This document shows, in pieces, positions 7,525 to 16,486 of a DNA stretch of 16,486 nt. The notes beneath the pieces were generated by a model. The model searched no databases. It saw nothing but the letters and a program-made list of their open reading frames with translations, and was not told the origin of the DNA. The DNA is from Obelidium mucronatum (Eukaryota; Chytridiomycota; Chytridiomycetes; Chytridiales; Chytriomycetaceae). The stretch covers positions 1 through 16,486 of the forward strand of contig JAIVFH010000513.1 of assembly GCA_025765595.1 (NCBI GenBank). The letters are read 5' to 3'. Both the position numbers and the translations under genes were made by a program. Position 1 is the first letter of the stretch. Every line of letters starts with the position of its first letter.

Positions 7525-9078
7525 TCACAACGCCAAATAAATAAATACAGAAAGCATCGAATAAATATGCATGATTCCAGATGATTTTGCTTTCGGTGCG
7601 GCCGTCGTAGCCATCACAAAAGGGATTGATGATGATGATGAAGTGGAATCAACTTGCGAAAGGGTGGTACCCGAACCTCTCCCGCCTGCTGTTTTGTTTG
7701 CCCACATCATGTATCCTGCATCATCGACTTCCTTGATGACAGATTTAAAAGCTGCCAGAACTGCCGGATTCTCAGTAACACGGAAGTCAGAATAAAACTC
7801 TTCCATCTAAGCAACACACACGTGAGACAAGGACAAGAACAAGATAAAGCACGTAGAAGTGAAGACGAAAAATATAGAATACCTTGGCGACTTCAAATAT
7901 GTATGCGCTATGCAGTAAAGGATACGACGCAAAGATATCTGGTGACAAGATCCCCTCCCAAAATTGCCTTTGGAATGTTGCCTGGTCAACTTCATTTAAA
8001 ACACTGTCAAAGTGGCCTCCATTAACGGGATTTCGTCCAGGGCCTGTTTCCCACGCAGCAGAGCATTCGGAGATCTTTGATTTCGTAGTTTTTTCGAGTC
8101 AGAAGGAGTTTAAACGGTGATATTGGCGAATTTGAAAAAAAGACTCACGATAAAAGGAAGGTTGTACTTTTCTGCATACTCTGTATACACTGTCGCAAAA
8201 GAACCAGACGCGTAACCATGCTGAATCGCGTAGTTTACACCCCATCCTTTGAAATAAACTGATGTCCCAACCATATCAACGTAAGTGGTTCCTGGCCTTC
8301 GAAACAAGAACATGAGCCAAAGAAAGTATACTACTGTAAAAATAACCATACCAGTAAGATGTGTCGCCTGATTTCAAGTCAAAGTTGGGACTCCAAACAA
8401 GTAGTACTTGAGGCGCGTTCTTTCGCATAATCGATCCCATTCTTTGCCAAAGAGCGACATATTGAACCGGTTGTTTTCCATAGTACATCCAATCTCTTAA
8501 AGAAAATGAAAGGAATATTTAATACCCCAATTCGCAATAGTTTATAACTCTTTACCCATTCATCTCTGGCAGCCAACGCATATAAACCTTACGACCAGTT
8601 TGCACCGTGATTTCATTCATCCGGAAAGCAAGTCTCGTAATCATTTCGTCAGTCACTAAATCCATCCCAGTTGTCCCATCAGCAAGAACCACATCCGCGT
8701 AAATGGTCATGAACACGGAAGCGTCTGTTCCATCGTCCCAGTTGCTTACATTAGAAAACCATGTTCCAAATAGCGCTGGATCTGGATCTGGATATGGCTA
8801 ACAATGGAGGGAGAAGTCGTTAAAAGATTGGCTTCAACAAGCAACTCAAGATTTACAATAGTCTTGTCCAATGAAAGCCGCGGAGGAATCGATTGCGCAG
8901 CCTGATACGATGCAAGGTTGTATCCCAACTTCTTGTTGAAGGCGGCGGGAGAGAATCCAGGGGTGTTGATCTTTCCATCGAGCCAACCGCCAAGCTGGAA
9001 TTTGAAACCCGCTGGGGGCACGGCAAGTTGGGCTGAAGAAAGATGCGTCGCTGCGAGGAGTGCAACAAGAAAGTGCAT
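7525..9078 (-). CDS. GH26-like secreted glycosidase, probably GPI-anchored
   Basis: Six exons: 9078-8857, 8797-8556, 8495-8352, 8296-8149, 8074-7883 and 7806-7525, giving 409 residues. Introns are 55-76 nt and every phase agrees (0, 2, 2, 0, 0). The start MHFLVALLAATHLSSA is a signal peptide. The domain resembles the TIM-barrel glycoside hydrolase family 26 (beta-mannanases and related fungal proteins). Motifs are LPEMNGDWMYYG (probable acid/base Glu152), ALWQRM, LLVWSPNFD, SYWPGTTYVDMVGTSVYF, and ISECSAAWETG (nucleophile probably Glu255, possibly Glu261). The exon junctions fall inside EMNG-D-W and Y-W-PG, which confirms two of the splices. After the domain comes a Ser/Thr-rich stalk (STSSSSSIP) and a short hydrophobic tail (SMLSVFIYLAL), the pattern of a GPI-anchor signal. 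The likely site is the wall or plasma membrane; the substrate is not known. Confidence 0.82.
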
Positions 9079-9290
9079 TTTGTGGTTGTTTGTTTTGGAT
9101 GTTTTTGCATTCGATTCTGTTGGCTCAGCTTTGCTTTTTTGGGCGGGATTTGTGTTCAGTGAACCAGCCACATGAAACAACAGGGGGACGTTTCAGTGGA
9201 TCTCACCTGTTTTTTTAGTGAGGCTGTGTTAAATTTCTCCGCCCGCCAAGTCATGGATATAATTATGTGTTCAGTAAATTTACTGTATAG

Positions 9291-9296
9291 TTTATT
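9291..9296 (-). promoter_or_regulatory. Candidate poly(A) signal AATAAA
   Basis: TTTATT on the + strand, about 16 nt past the stop of the single-pass membrane protein gene. Confidence 0.4.
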
Positions 9297-9311
9297 CTCG
9301 CCAATATTTTT

Positions 9312-10039
9312 TTACCAGTATGCAACATCTTTCTTGGCTCGCTTTGACCGTTCTTCGAGCTTGGTGGCCTCCTTTTTGGCTTCTTCTGCTCTCACCATGC
9401 GCTCAGCCATTGCGTGTGCTTCCTGTTTCGCATATGCTTCTGGGACAGCGTGGCTGACCATGCTACCAGTCTCTATATCGCCCACGTGTCCATCAACTAC
9501 AATTGCAGCATTCTGCTGATGAATCAGGTCGAGAGCCTCCTTTTCTGCCCTCCTGACGGCAGCTTTTCTTCTCAAGAAATACAGAACGCCGGCAACAGTT
9601 GGGAGAACAAGAATCGCTAGAGTGAGAAGCGCAATCGTAGATGCAGCCAGACCTTTCGGTTCTTCTGGAGGGCTCCAAGTAATCCCCTTTGATCTTGATT
9701 TTTTTTGTCGTAGCACTTCAGGCTCTAAAACTATAAAAACAAAAAAAGAGAACCACGATTTTACTCAACTGGCAAAATCCTAGCATAGATTCCACGCCAT
9801 CGCCGATCCCAGGATCAAGGGACGGGTATTGTTTCATGGTAGGACAAGCATTGAAAACGTTGAAGAGGGCTCCAAACGTTGCACCGTTGCATCGAGCTTT
9901 GTAAAAGAGTTCGTTGGTTGGGTCATTGCGGGAAGGGATGGCAGCTTCAGCTGCAGTCTATTGTGATTGTTATAAACTTGTAGGCGAGATGGTGATGAGT
10001 GCAACTTACGTATTGCAATAGTGCGGTAGTGCAGTTCAT
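9312..10039 (-). CDS. Single-pass membrane protein of unknown function
   Basis: Exons 10039-10010, 9957-9765 and 9730-9312 give 213 residues. Introns are 10009-9958 (donor gtaagt) and 9764-9731 (34 nt, donor gtaaaa, acceptor tatag). Phases are 0 and 1. The N-terminal part has a cysteine-containing segment (YKARCNGATFG, FNVFNACP, LGFCQ) that looks extracellular. One strong membrane helix follows at about residues 101-127 (ASTIALLTLAILVLP), then RRK. The tail of about 85 residues is rich in Ala, Glu, Lys and Arg (AHAMAERMVRAEEAKKEA) and probably coiled-coil. The frame stays open upstream to an ATG at 10144, and I see no signal peptide. The true 5' end is therefore uncertain, and a further upstream exon could exist. 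I do not recognise the family. Confidence 0.6.
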
Positions 10040-10450
10040 GCTTATGAGATTGAATCTTCTTAGGTTTTGATCTTGAGTATTATTGGGCGGTGGGTCTATT
10101 TCACGTTTTAAGGCAAAGCACTCAAACGGCCAATTTAGCGGCACTCAAGCGGCAAAATCAGACAGACAGATCATAATGACTTTGCGAACCAAAAAAAAAA
10201 ACCGTGTCAGAGACAGCAAAATGGGATAAGGGGCTTTTGACGAATAGTCCACCATCTTCATTCCAGCAGCAACACTTTTTGGAAAACCAAAGAACAAAAA
10301 CAGATAATGATTATTGCCAGTTATTGTGATCTTCAGTGTGTGTTGAATTTATTGGTTGGCCCTTCTTATCGATTGCGTCACTCAAGCGGAGTTGGAAATT
10401 CAAATTCGAAAAAAAAACAAAAACACACTCATCACCAACACTGCACAAGA
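10040..10450. other. Divergent intergenic region upstream of the peroxiredoxin
   Basis: 411 bp between the putative start of the membrane-protein gene and the ATG of the peroxiredoxin. It may contain 5' exon sequence of the former: a minus-strand ATG at 10261 opens a short frame ending near a gttttt donor-like site, but with no phase evidence. I see no repeats or RNA genes. Confidence 0.45.
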
Positions 10451-11310
10451 ATGGTAGCCAAGAAGAAGACCGCTGCCACTGTTTCCACTGGCGTCTCGAA
10501 CCCAGTGTGCTACTCGTTCCTCTGCAACCACACCACCTCCAATGCCAACGCTTGCTACTCGTACAACCACCTGCTGCCGGCCGTGTACGAAGCGCCCAAG
10601 GCAGCCGCTGCCAAAAAGGAAGCCAAGCCAAAGAAGGAGGCTGCAACACCTTCGCGTGCCTCGAAGCGCACGAAGGATGCCAAAGTCTACAAGGAAACCG
10701 ACGATGAAAATGAAAACGAACAAGAAAGCGACCAGGAAAGCGAGGCCGAAAAACCAGCGCCTAAGAAGCAGAAGACTGCCTCTGGCGCCAGCAGCACCAG
10801 CGCTATTTCCGTGGGCGACTCCATTCCTGCGGATTTCCCTCCGCTGTTTACCCAAGCACACTCTCCCTTTTCGCTGTACGATGCGGCGCAGGAGTCGGGC
10901 CTGGTGCTCTTCTTCTACCCAAAAGCCAACACACCGGGATGCACAAACCAGGCGTGCAACTACAGGGACAACCTGGACGCCTTCACTGCCAAGGGCTTCA
11001 AGGTCTACGGTGTTTCGGCGGATTCGGAAAAGAGCTTGACCAACTGGAAGAACAAACAGAATTACCAGTACGACTTTATTTCAGTGAGTGTGTTTTTTTT
11101 CTTGATGCCCTACAATTTTACTAAAATTGAAATAAAAAATCACAGGACACTGACAAGCACATTATCAAATTGTTTGGTCTAGCGAAAGGCGCAAGTCTGA
11201 CACGTTCACATGTTGTGATTGCTAAAGGTGGAGCTGTTGTTCACACCAAGATTCCAACTCCGGCCAAGGAGAGTTGGAGCGACGCCTTGGCAGCTATTGA
11301 AAAGCTGTAA
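10451..11310 (+). CDS. Nuclear-type thiol peroxidase, PrxQ/BCP (Dot5-like)
   Basis: Atypical 2-Cys peroxiredoxins of this type reduce hydroperoxides using thioredoxin; yeast Dot5 is the nuclear example. Two exons: 10451-11083 and 11146-11310, giving 265 residues. The phase-0 intron (11084-11145, donor gtgagt, acceptor cacag) has a TTTACTAAA branch-like site. The start fits a purine-at-minus-3 context (agaATGG). The domain occupies about residues 118-265: SVGDSIPADF, LVLFFYPKANTPGCTNQAC, NYRDNL, VYGVSADS, FGLAKG, TRSHVVIAKGG. The peroxidatic Cys164 and resolving Cys169 have the five-residue spacing of BCP/PrxQ. The 117-residue N-terminal extension is Lys/Glu-rich with nuclear-localisation-like clusters (SKRTKD, KKQK) and an acidic run (DDENENEQESDQESE). 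An odd Cys/Tyr/Asn-rich patch lies at residues 18-46. Nuclear location is inferred from the extension. Confidence 0.9.
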
Positions 11311-11537
11311 ACAAAACTTTTCGTCTTTTTCTTTTGATTAGGTGGAAATACAATCTTGATAACTCAATCTGGTTTTTTGTTCGGGCTTTTATTCAAAATG
11401 AACTGACGTCTTCCACCAGGCTTCTTAATATTTTTAATACTGATTTACTCAGTCCTTAAGATTCCTCAAGAAGTTTTTACTGCCACTCCGTTCAAGTCAA
11501 ATTAAATAGGTGGATTAAAATCTGAAACACACTAAAA

Positions 11538-13372
11538 CTAATTCTTTCCAACTGAACTCTTTCTCGTTGCAGTAGTCTCTTCTTTTGGTGCACCGCCGCT
11601 TCTGGTTGGGTCAGTCATGCTCATTGGACGAGTCGTGCGGGGTACCGTAGCAACAGGTCCAGCACTTCCAGTTTGCTGGGTTGGGTTGCGAATACTCGAA
11701 TTCGACTTCAAAAGCTCAGAAAAGACAAGGACCATACTGTAGAAACACTTTTGCAACTCTGCCAACTCGTAGATGAAGGATCTGTCTTTGATCTCAGCGT
11801 CTACACCAAGGACTTCCTTGAACTTTAAGTCCTTGAGCAATTTAATCTGCCTGCTCACAGTTGAAAGTTGCCTGGTGATGACAATTGTGAATGCTGCACC
11901 GACGATAACGAATGCAGCAATGATTCCAATCATCATGTATCCCGTTTTTGCTGACATTGCATTCAACTCTTCTTCTACGGAGTCAATATCCATATATGTG
12001 ATAAAGAGCATTGGGTTTCCTACAATCGTGTATGAGTTAAGACCAAGTTTCCAGTTTTTGCCGTTGATTTTGCGGTCAATGAAAGCCGCGGCCGAGCCTG
12101 TGTAATACTCAAAGAATTCAAACAAGTTCAGCAGCTGTGACGGAAGACTATTGATTGGTTTCGAAATGCCATTCCATTGAAACGTGGAGTTGATCAGGCG
12201 AGAAAAGTCTTGCAAGAACGGATCGTTGATAAGGTTGATCTCCAGCAAGTCATCGCCCAGAAATTCATCCGCATCCGTGGAGGATGCAAGAAGATACCCA
12301 GTGTTTGCTTCAATGACGGCTGCAAACATGGGGAACGAAACGACGCCCAACATCCCCAAAATGGCATCTCCAACGACCTCCAAGGTCCAGTCATTTCCAA
12401 AAGTCACATGCTCGCCGGTGACTTTGTTGATGGAGTAAGCGAACGCACTCTTGTATACCATGTTATTCCACAAGTACACGTTGGAGTAACCAAACGTGTC
12501 TCCAACAGAGTACTGTAAATCTGCACCTTGAATTCCACCAACAGCATTCTGTAGGGTGTTATTTGCTCCTGGGTTTTCAAGGGTCCCATTTCCTGCTTGC
12601 GTGTCCACATCGATTGGCGGTTGGATGATTGTGCCATCTGGAGTGCAAAGGTTGATTGTCACAGTATTATTCACCTGAGACCACTTTTTTTCAAAACAGA
12701 ATTTTGATTAATTCGAAATTGGTATGTTGATTCATCTATCCGATATCTCAAGTTCTCACCCATCGCAACGTTTCAGTTCCATTACTGTCGGTGTGATAGA
12801 AGTAACCAAACTGACAACCTTCTGGATAAGTCTGCATGTACATGCTGGATGTATATTGTTTGACCGCTTTCAAGGCAATGAGCATACTTTTGTATGTGGC
12901 TTTAGCGCGTTCTGGAGTGGAGAAGCTCCACACGTCCTCCTGTGATGAGCGACAAATTTTTGAGTAATAGTGAAACATATAAGTCAGCATTCCAAACCTG
13001 AAAGAAGGTCTGCTGCATTTTTGCAACAGCAGTAAGGGAGTCAGCGGCTCCAATGACATAGTTGGAAATCTGGTTTGAGATCAAAAACTCAATCTCTTCA
13101 ATCATGGACGCGACATTGTCTTTTCCGGCAGCCATAGTAAGTTGCCTATTGTATCGGTTTAAGCACCGATTTCAAAGCATAATCAGTTTATGATCAAATT
13201 GTGGGAAAGCATGAATGGAGAGATCTGTTTCGTACCATCCAAGAACTCCGACAGTTACTGCACACGCCGTAATAAAACCACCAATCAAAAGCGACAGACG
13301 TGGTTTCCACGCCAGCATCTCAGATAGAGTGCTGGAGTTGTTGGACTTCGCCGCTGAGGTCTTTCGTTTCAT
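11538..13372 (-). CDS. Two-TM Cache-like sensor receptor without output domain
   Basis: Four exons: 13372-13236, 13145-12998, 12939-12760 and 12674-11538, giving 533 residues. Phases are 2, 0, 0. Donors are gtacga, gtttgg and gtgaga; acceptors are aatag, cacag and ctcag. TM1 is at about residues 26-46 (LSLLIGGFITACAVTVGVL). A large extracellular part (47-399) has the features of a Cache-type ligand sensor: an N-terminal helix after TM1 (ISNYVIGAADSLTAVAKMQ), aromatic strands (CQFGYFYHTDSNGT, PMFAAVIEANTGYLLASSTD, YTIVGNPMLFITYMDI) and several N-glycosylation sites. TM2 is at about 400-422 (IGIIAAFVIVGAAFTIVIT). A HAMP-like cytoplasmic segment (SRQIKLLKDLKF, IYELAELQKCFYSMVLVF) and a Ser/Thr-rich tail follow. 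Comparable fungal and protist receptors continue into a cyclase or kinase; this one stops. The ATG at 13372 was chosen over one at 13627 because the upstream part looks non-coding. Confidence 0.77.
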
Positions 13373-13688
13373 ATTGCACCGTGGGGCCAGTGGGTTGCAC
13401 TCTTTCGCAGTGACAAATCTTTTACAAATGACAATTCTGCCAGAAAATCTGAGAAAAACCGAGCGAGACATTACAGGAAGACGCATACACGGAAGGGTTA
13501 TTTGAGGGGAGGGTGATTTTGAGCAGCAACTGTACGATTTGTGTTGTTTGCACCATACCATAAATCTATTGCGTCTTGCTATTCTAAAAATCTGATGTAA
13601 CATAGCTGGAACTGTGTTTGACTCCAAAGAGTGTTATTAAGTTATTGCCAGCGACGACAAGAATCGTCCGAAAGACTTGGAAAATTTG
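13373..13688. other. Divergent intergenic region between the Cache receptor and the TopBP1-like gene
   Basis: 316 bp between two oppositely directed start codons. The part from 13641 to 13688 is open in the TopBP1 frame and looks coding (ASDDKNRPKDLEN), so a further 5' exon or an upstream start may exist. I see no repeat or RNA gene. Confidence 0.4.
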
Positions 13689-16486
13689 ATGCCTTTGGTG
13701 ATTACGGCTACCGGCCTAGAGCAGGAAGACAGGGTATCTCAGTACAGTCAATGCATATTTCATCCTCTAACATGGTGGTTTCCATCAGCTGCAAATTACA
13801 AAGGTCGCGGGAACCATTGGGGCAGTCTTTAGTCCCTCACTCACATCATCAACCACGCATCTGATTGCCAATGGTCCCGGATCTGAAAAATATAAGGTAT
13901 TGACTTCGTGTTGTGACTGTGTATTTGGAGGCATGACAGACAGACGAATGTTAAACTGTCAATTCGAAAAAGGTGGCATCTCAAAGAGGAATTCCCATTG
14001 TTCATCCATCCTGGATCAATGCGTGCTTGACAATATCTTCGAAGCGGAAGATTGCGGCGTTGAGTATAGACGACGTAGCTGAGGTATGTTTTACTCCTAC
14101 ACACTCTGGCATTAAATCAACACATGAAACAGATAACAAAACAACATGCTGTCAAAGCCCTCTCAAATCTTCGCATATGCGTCACTGGCTTTGATTTGGA
14201 ACAACGGAATCGGATTGAAGGGCTTGTAAAGTCCCTTGGCGCCATGTTTGATTCGGATTTGACTCGAGAATGCACCCATCTGGTTGCTCTTTCTACAACC
14301 AGCAAAAAGTACGAATTTGCTATAAAAAACGGGATTAAAGTTGTTGGCGCCGCTTGGATCGATAAATGCGTTTTGACGAACGGTTGGTTGATTCGACTCG
14401 ATTGCGTTGTTTGCCACTACGCGAAGTTCTCACTGCCCAGCAACTATAGACAGAGTTTCAGAAGAAGCGTTTCCAGTCGAATCTATGCCTGCTATTCGGG
14501 AGGCTCCAAAAATTAGTTACGTAATATTACAGTCATATCACGTAGTTTTACGCGATATGTGGGATTAACTTTTGCCTTATAGAACAGGAACCCACATACG
14601 CCAACATCGAAGCACCCCGTTCTATATCTACTGCGCGAAAGTCGAGCAGGCCATCGAATCATCCAGATACTGGAAAGTTGACGCAAAGACAAAGTACTCC
14701 TGTGATGCTAAAACCGGCATCCATCCGGAAATGCATTGAAGTAGAAGCCACGAAAACAGGAAATTCCGATTGTGACTCACCCAGCCTTTTGACGAAACCA
14801 TTGAACAAAATCGGCAATGCCAAGGACACCACAACAAGTACACGAAAATCATTGGCACCAAACCAGCGGAAATCTCTTTCAATCCATCATCCACAGCTTC
14901 AGCATTCATCCACGCCGAAACAGAAGCCAACTAAATCCGGCGGCAATCGTCTTTCACAGAAACGAAAGTCTATGATATCACAACATTTTCAGAATCGCCG
15001 ATCTTCTGTTAACCTTCACAATACAAACATGAGTATTGGTAGCGCATTCGGAAACGGCGCTCTCAGCAGCTTGTTTGATGGAATCGCGTTTTTGATTCAA
15101 GGATTTGATGCATCAGACACGGAAATCTTGAGTGATGAGATACAATGCCAAGATGGAGAAGTCGTTCACAGTGTTGATGCTTTACGAGATGTTCTCAGAC
15201 GCGCTATGGCCTCATCTGTTGCGAAAAGGGGCTGTGTTTTGTGCCCTTTGGGGGTGGGACCAGAAGGGGATGTTGCTGGACTTATTGTTGCAAGCGAGTG
15301 CTGGGTCGAACGATGCATTGAAGACATGACGCTTCATGATTTTGACGCACACGTTTTATTTCGTGGTGTCAAGTACAAGGCTCCAGATACTGGTACTTGC
15401 ATTTTTGTGGTGTGTATGATTTTTTTAAGTAACCAGTTTAACTTAGCATTCAAAATCGGAATCACGGGCTACATTGAACTGGATAGAGAGCAAATCAGAA
15501 AGCTTGTGCAAGCGATGGGCGCGACATTTACTGAGTCGTTATCAAAGCACAACACTCATTTGATTGCGCATACAGAGCCAGAAGGCAGTGAACCAAGCAT
15601 GAAAGTTGTTCGGGCGAAAGAATGGGGCGTGGAAATTGTTTCAGTCGACTGGCTTTTCCAATGCGCGGATCTGGGGCAGTTGGTGTTTCCCTTGCCTCAA
15701 AGTACTATTGTCGAAATTGATGCGATAGACAATGAAGAAGTAGACGCTGGAAAAGAAAATATCACAATGGATGAAGGCGTGGAGGAGTTTGTGCCAATGG
15801 AAGCCACTGCTGGAAAGAGTTTACTGGATGTGTTAATGCACAAAGAGCGACAAGCCGAATCTCCATGTCTTCTTTCGAATACCCGTGCGAAAATTCCTCC
15901 AAAAGAATCGAGCCCCTACGCTCCTGAACTTGCCGTGGCTATTACTCCTGCTCCTCAGCCAATACACAGGAAAGACACAACGCCCGTCATGCCAAAACCA
16001 AAGACTCCGGTAGCTCCTATTCAGCACCTTCAGGCCAAGTCAGATGCTAGGTTACAAATGGATCTCTCTTCTCCGCTCAAAGTCGCCACTCAGGAATCGC
16101 CTCAATTTCAACCTCCACCAAAGTCAGCAAAGAAGATGTCTTTGCCCTATTCGAGCACAAATATTCTTGCTCAGAATCATCAGTCAGGAAAACGTGACAT
16201 GAATTCGCCTTCCGACATTCTTGAGTTGCAGTCACACGAAATTTCTCCCACAACAGCGGATCATTTAGAAATCAAAAACGCGCGCACCTCAAATGATAGC
16301 ATCAACGAATCCGATATGGAGCTAGTGGATAATGCAACGCGAGATGATTTACAGCAAGTCGGCAATCCTCACGAACAGCAACAGCCACAGCAACCAGCTG
16401 TGCGCCACCATCAGCAGCCCTTTTCGCGTGAAAGACCGGGTAAACCACTGTTTGATTTAAGCGAAGCACTTCAAAGCGTCGAAAGT
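13689..16486 (+). CDS. TopBP1/Rad4/Dpb11-type multi-BRCT protein (3' end outside window)
   Basis: These proteins use paired BRCT domains to bind phosphorylated partners in replication initiation (the Sld3/Treslin step) and in checkpoint signalling through ATR. Model: exons 13689-13733, 13789-13896, 13973-14083, 14133-14382, 14462-14520 and 14588->16486. BRCT1 is built from exons 1-3 (VITATGLEQEDR, STTHLIANGPGSEKYK, GIPIVHPSWINAC). BRCT2 lies in exon 4 (LRICVTGFDLEQRNRIEGL, CTHLVALSTTSKKYEFA, GAAWIDKC). After a basic disordered linker come BRCT3 (LFDGIAFLIQGFD, ASECWVERCIED) and BRCT4 (KIGITGYIELDREQIRKL, NTHLIAHTEP, VEIVSVDWLFQC). A long Pro/Ser/Gln-rich tail then runs to the window edge. A 33-nt in-frame intron at 15414-15446 (donor gtatga, acceptor cttag) is possible just before BRCT4. 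The exon 4/5 and 5/6 junctions have alternative acceptors. The true start may lie upstream. Confidence 0.87.

Noticed and set aside
1..16486. tRNA, rRNA or transposase genes
   Set aside because: I looked for T-loop and cloverleaf patterns, conserved rRNA blocks, terminal repeats and transposase-like motifs on both strands and saw none I could support.

Overview
The window is nuclear DNA from an intron-rich eukaryote. The best fit is a zoosporic fungus (chytrid-like). Genes are packed on both strands and broken by short introns (mostly about 45-125 nt) with GTRNGT-type donors and CTAAC/TACTAAT-like branch sites. A Tctex-type dynein light chain points to a flagellate stage. Secreted or GPI-anchored wall-type proteins (a GH26-like glycosidase and a polysaccharide-deacetylase-like protein) point to the fungal side. 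The lineage call is inference: there is no rRNA, tRNA or other direct marker here. All gene models below were assembled by hand from reading frame, splice phase and family resemblance.

Layout, left to right: (1) 3' end of an unrecognised multi-pass membrane protein (+, <1-831); (2) origin recognition complex subunit 5 (-, 972-2782), whose introns 2 and 3 carry at least 15 GC-rich hairpin repeats; (3) an unrecognised four-exon gene (-, 2839-3749) only 57 bp upstream of ORC5; (4) a 654-bp divergent intergenic region holding a two-copy tandem repeat; (5) Tctex-type dynein light chain (+, 4404-5356); (6) a secreted polysaccharide-deacetylase-like protein without recognisable catalytic motifs (-, 5545-6336); (7) LSM2 (-, 6912-7321); (8) a six-exon GH26-like secreted, probably GPI-anchored glycosidase (-, 7525-9078); (9) a single-pass membrane protein of unknown role (-, 9312-10039); (10) a nuclear-type PrxQ/BCP (Dot5-like) thiol peroxidase (+, 10451-11310); (11) a two-TM Cache-like receptor with no output domain (-, 11538-13372); (12) a TopBP1/Rad4/Dpb11-type multi-BRCT protein (+, 13689->16486, runs off the window).

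Functionally this is a housekeeping neighbourhood: replication initiation (ORC5, TopBP1-like), RNA processing (LSM2), redox defence and flagellar/dynein transport. Cell-surface genes lie among them. No biosynthetic cluster, transposon, virus or CRISPR system was seen.

The least ordinary item is the hairpin family inside the ORC5 introns. It has a strict 22-bp period, a 15-nt perfect palindrome around a triloop, paired (compensatory) changes between copies, and all fifteen loops in the same orientation relative to transcription.
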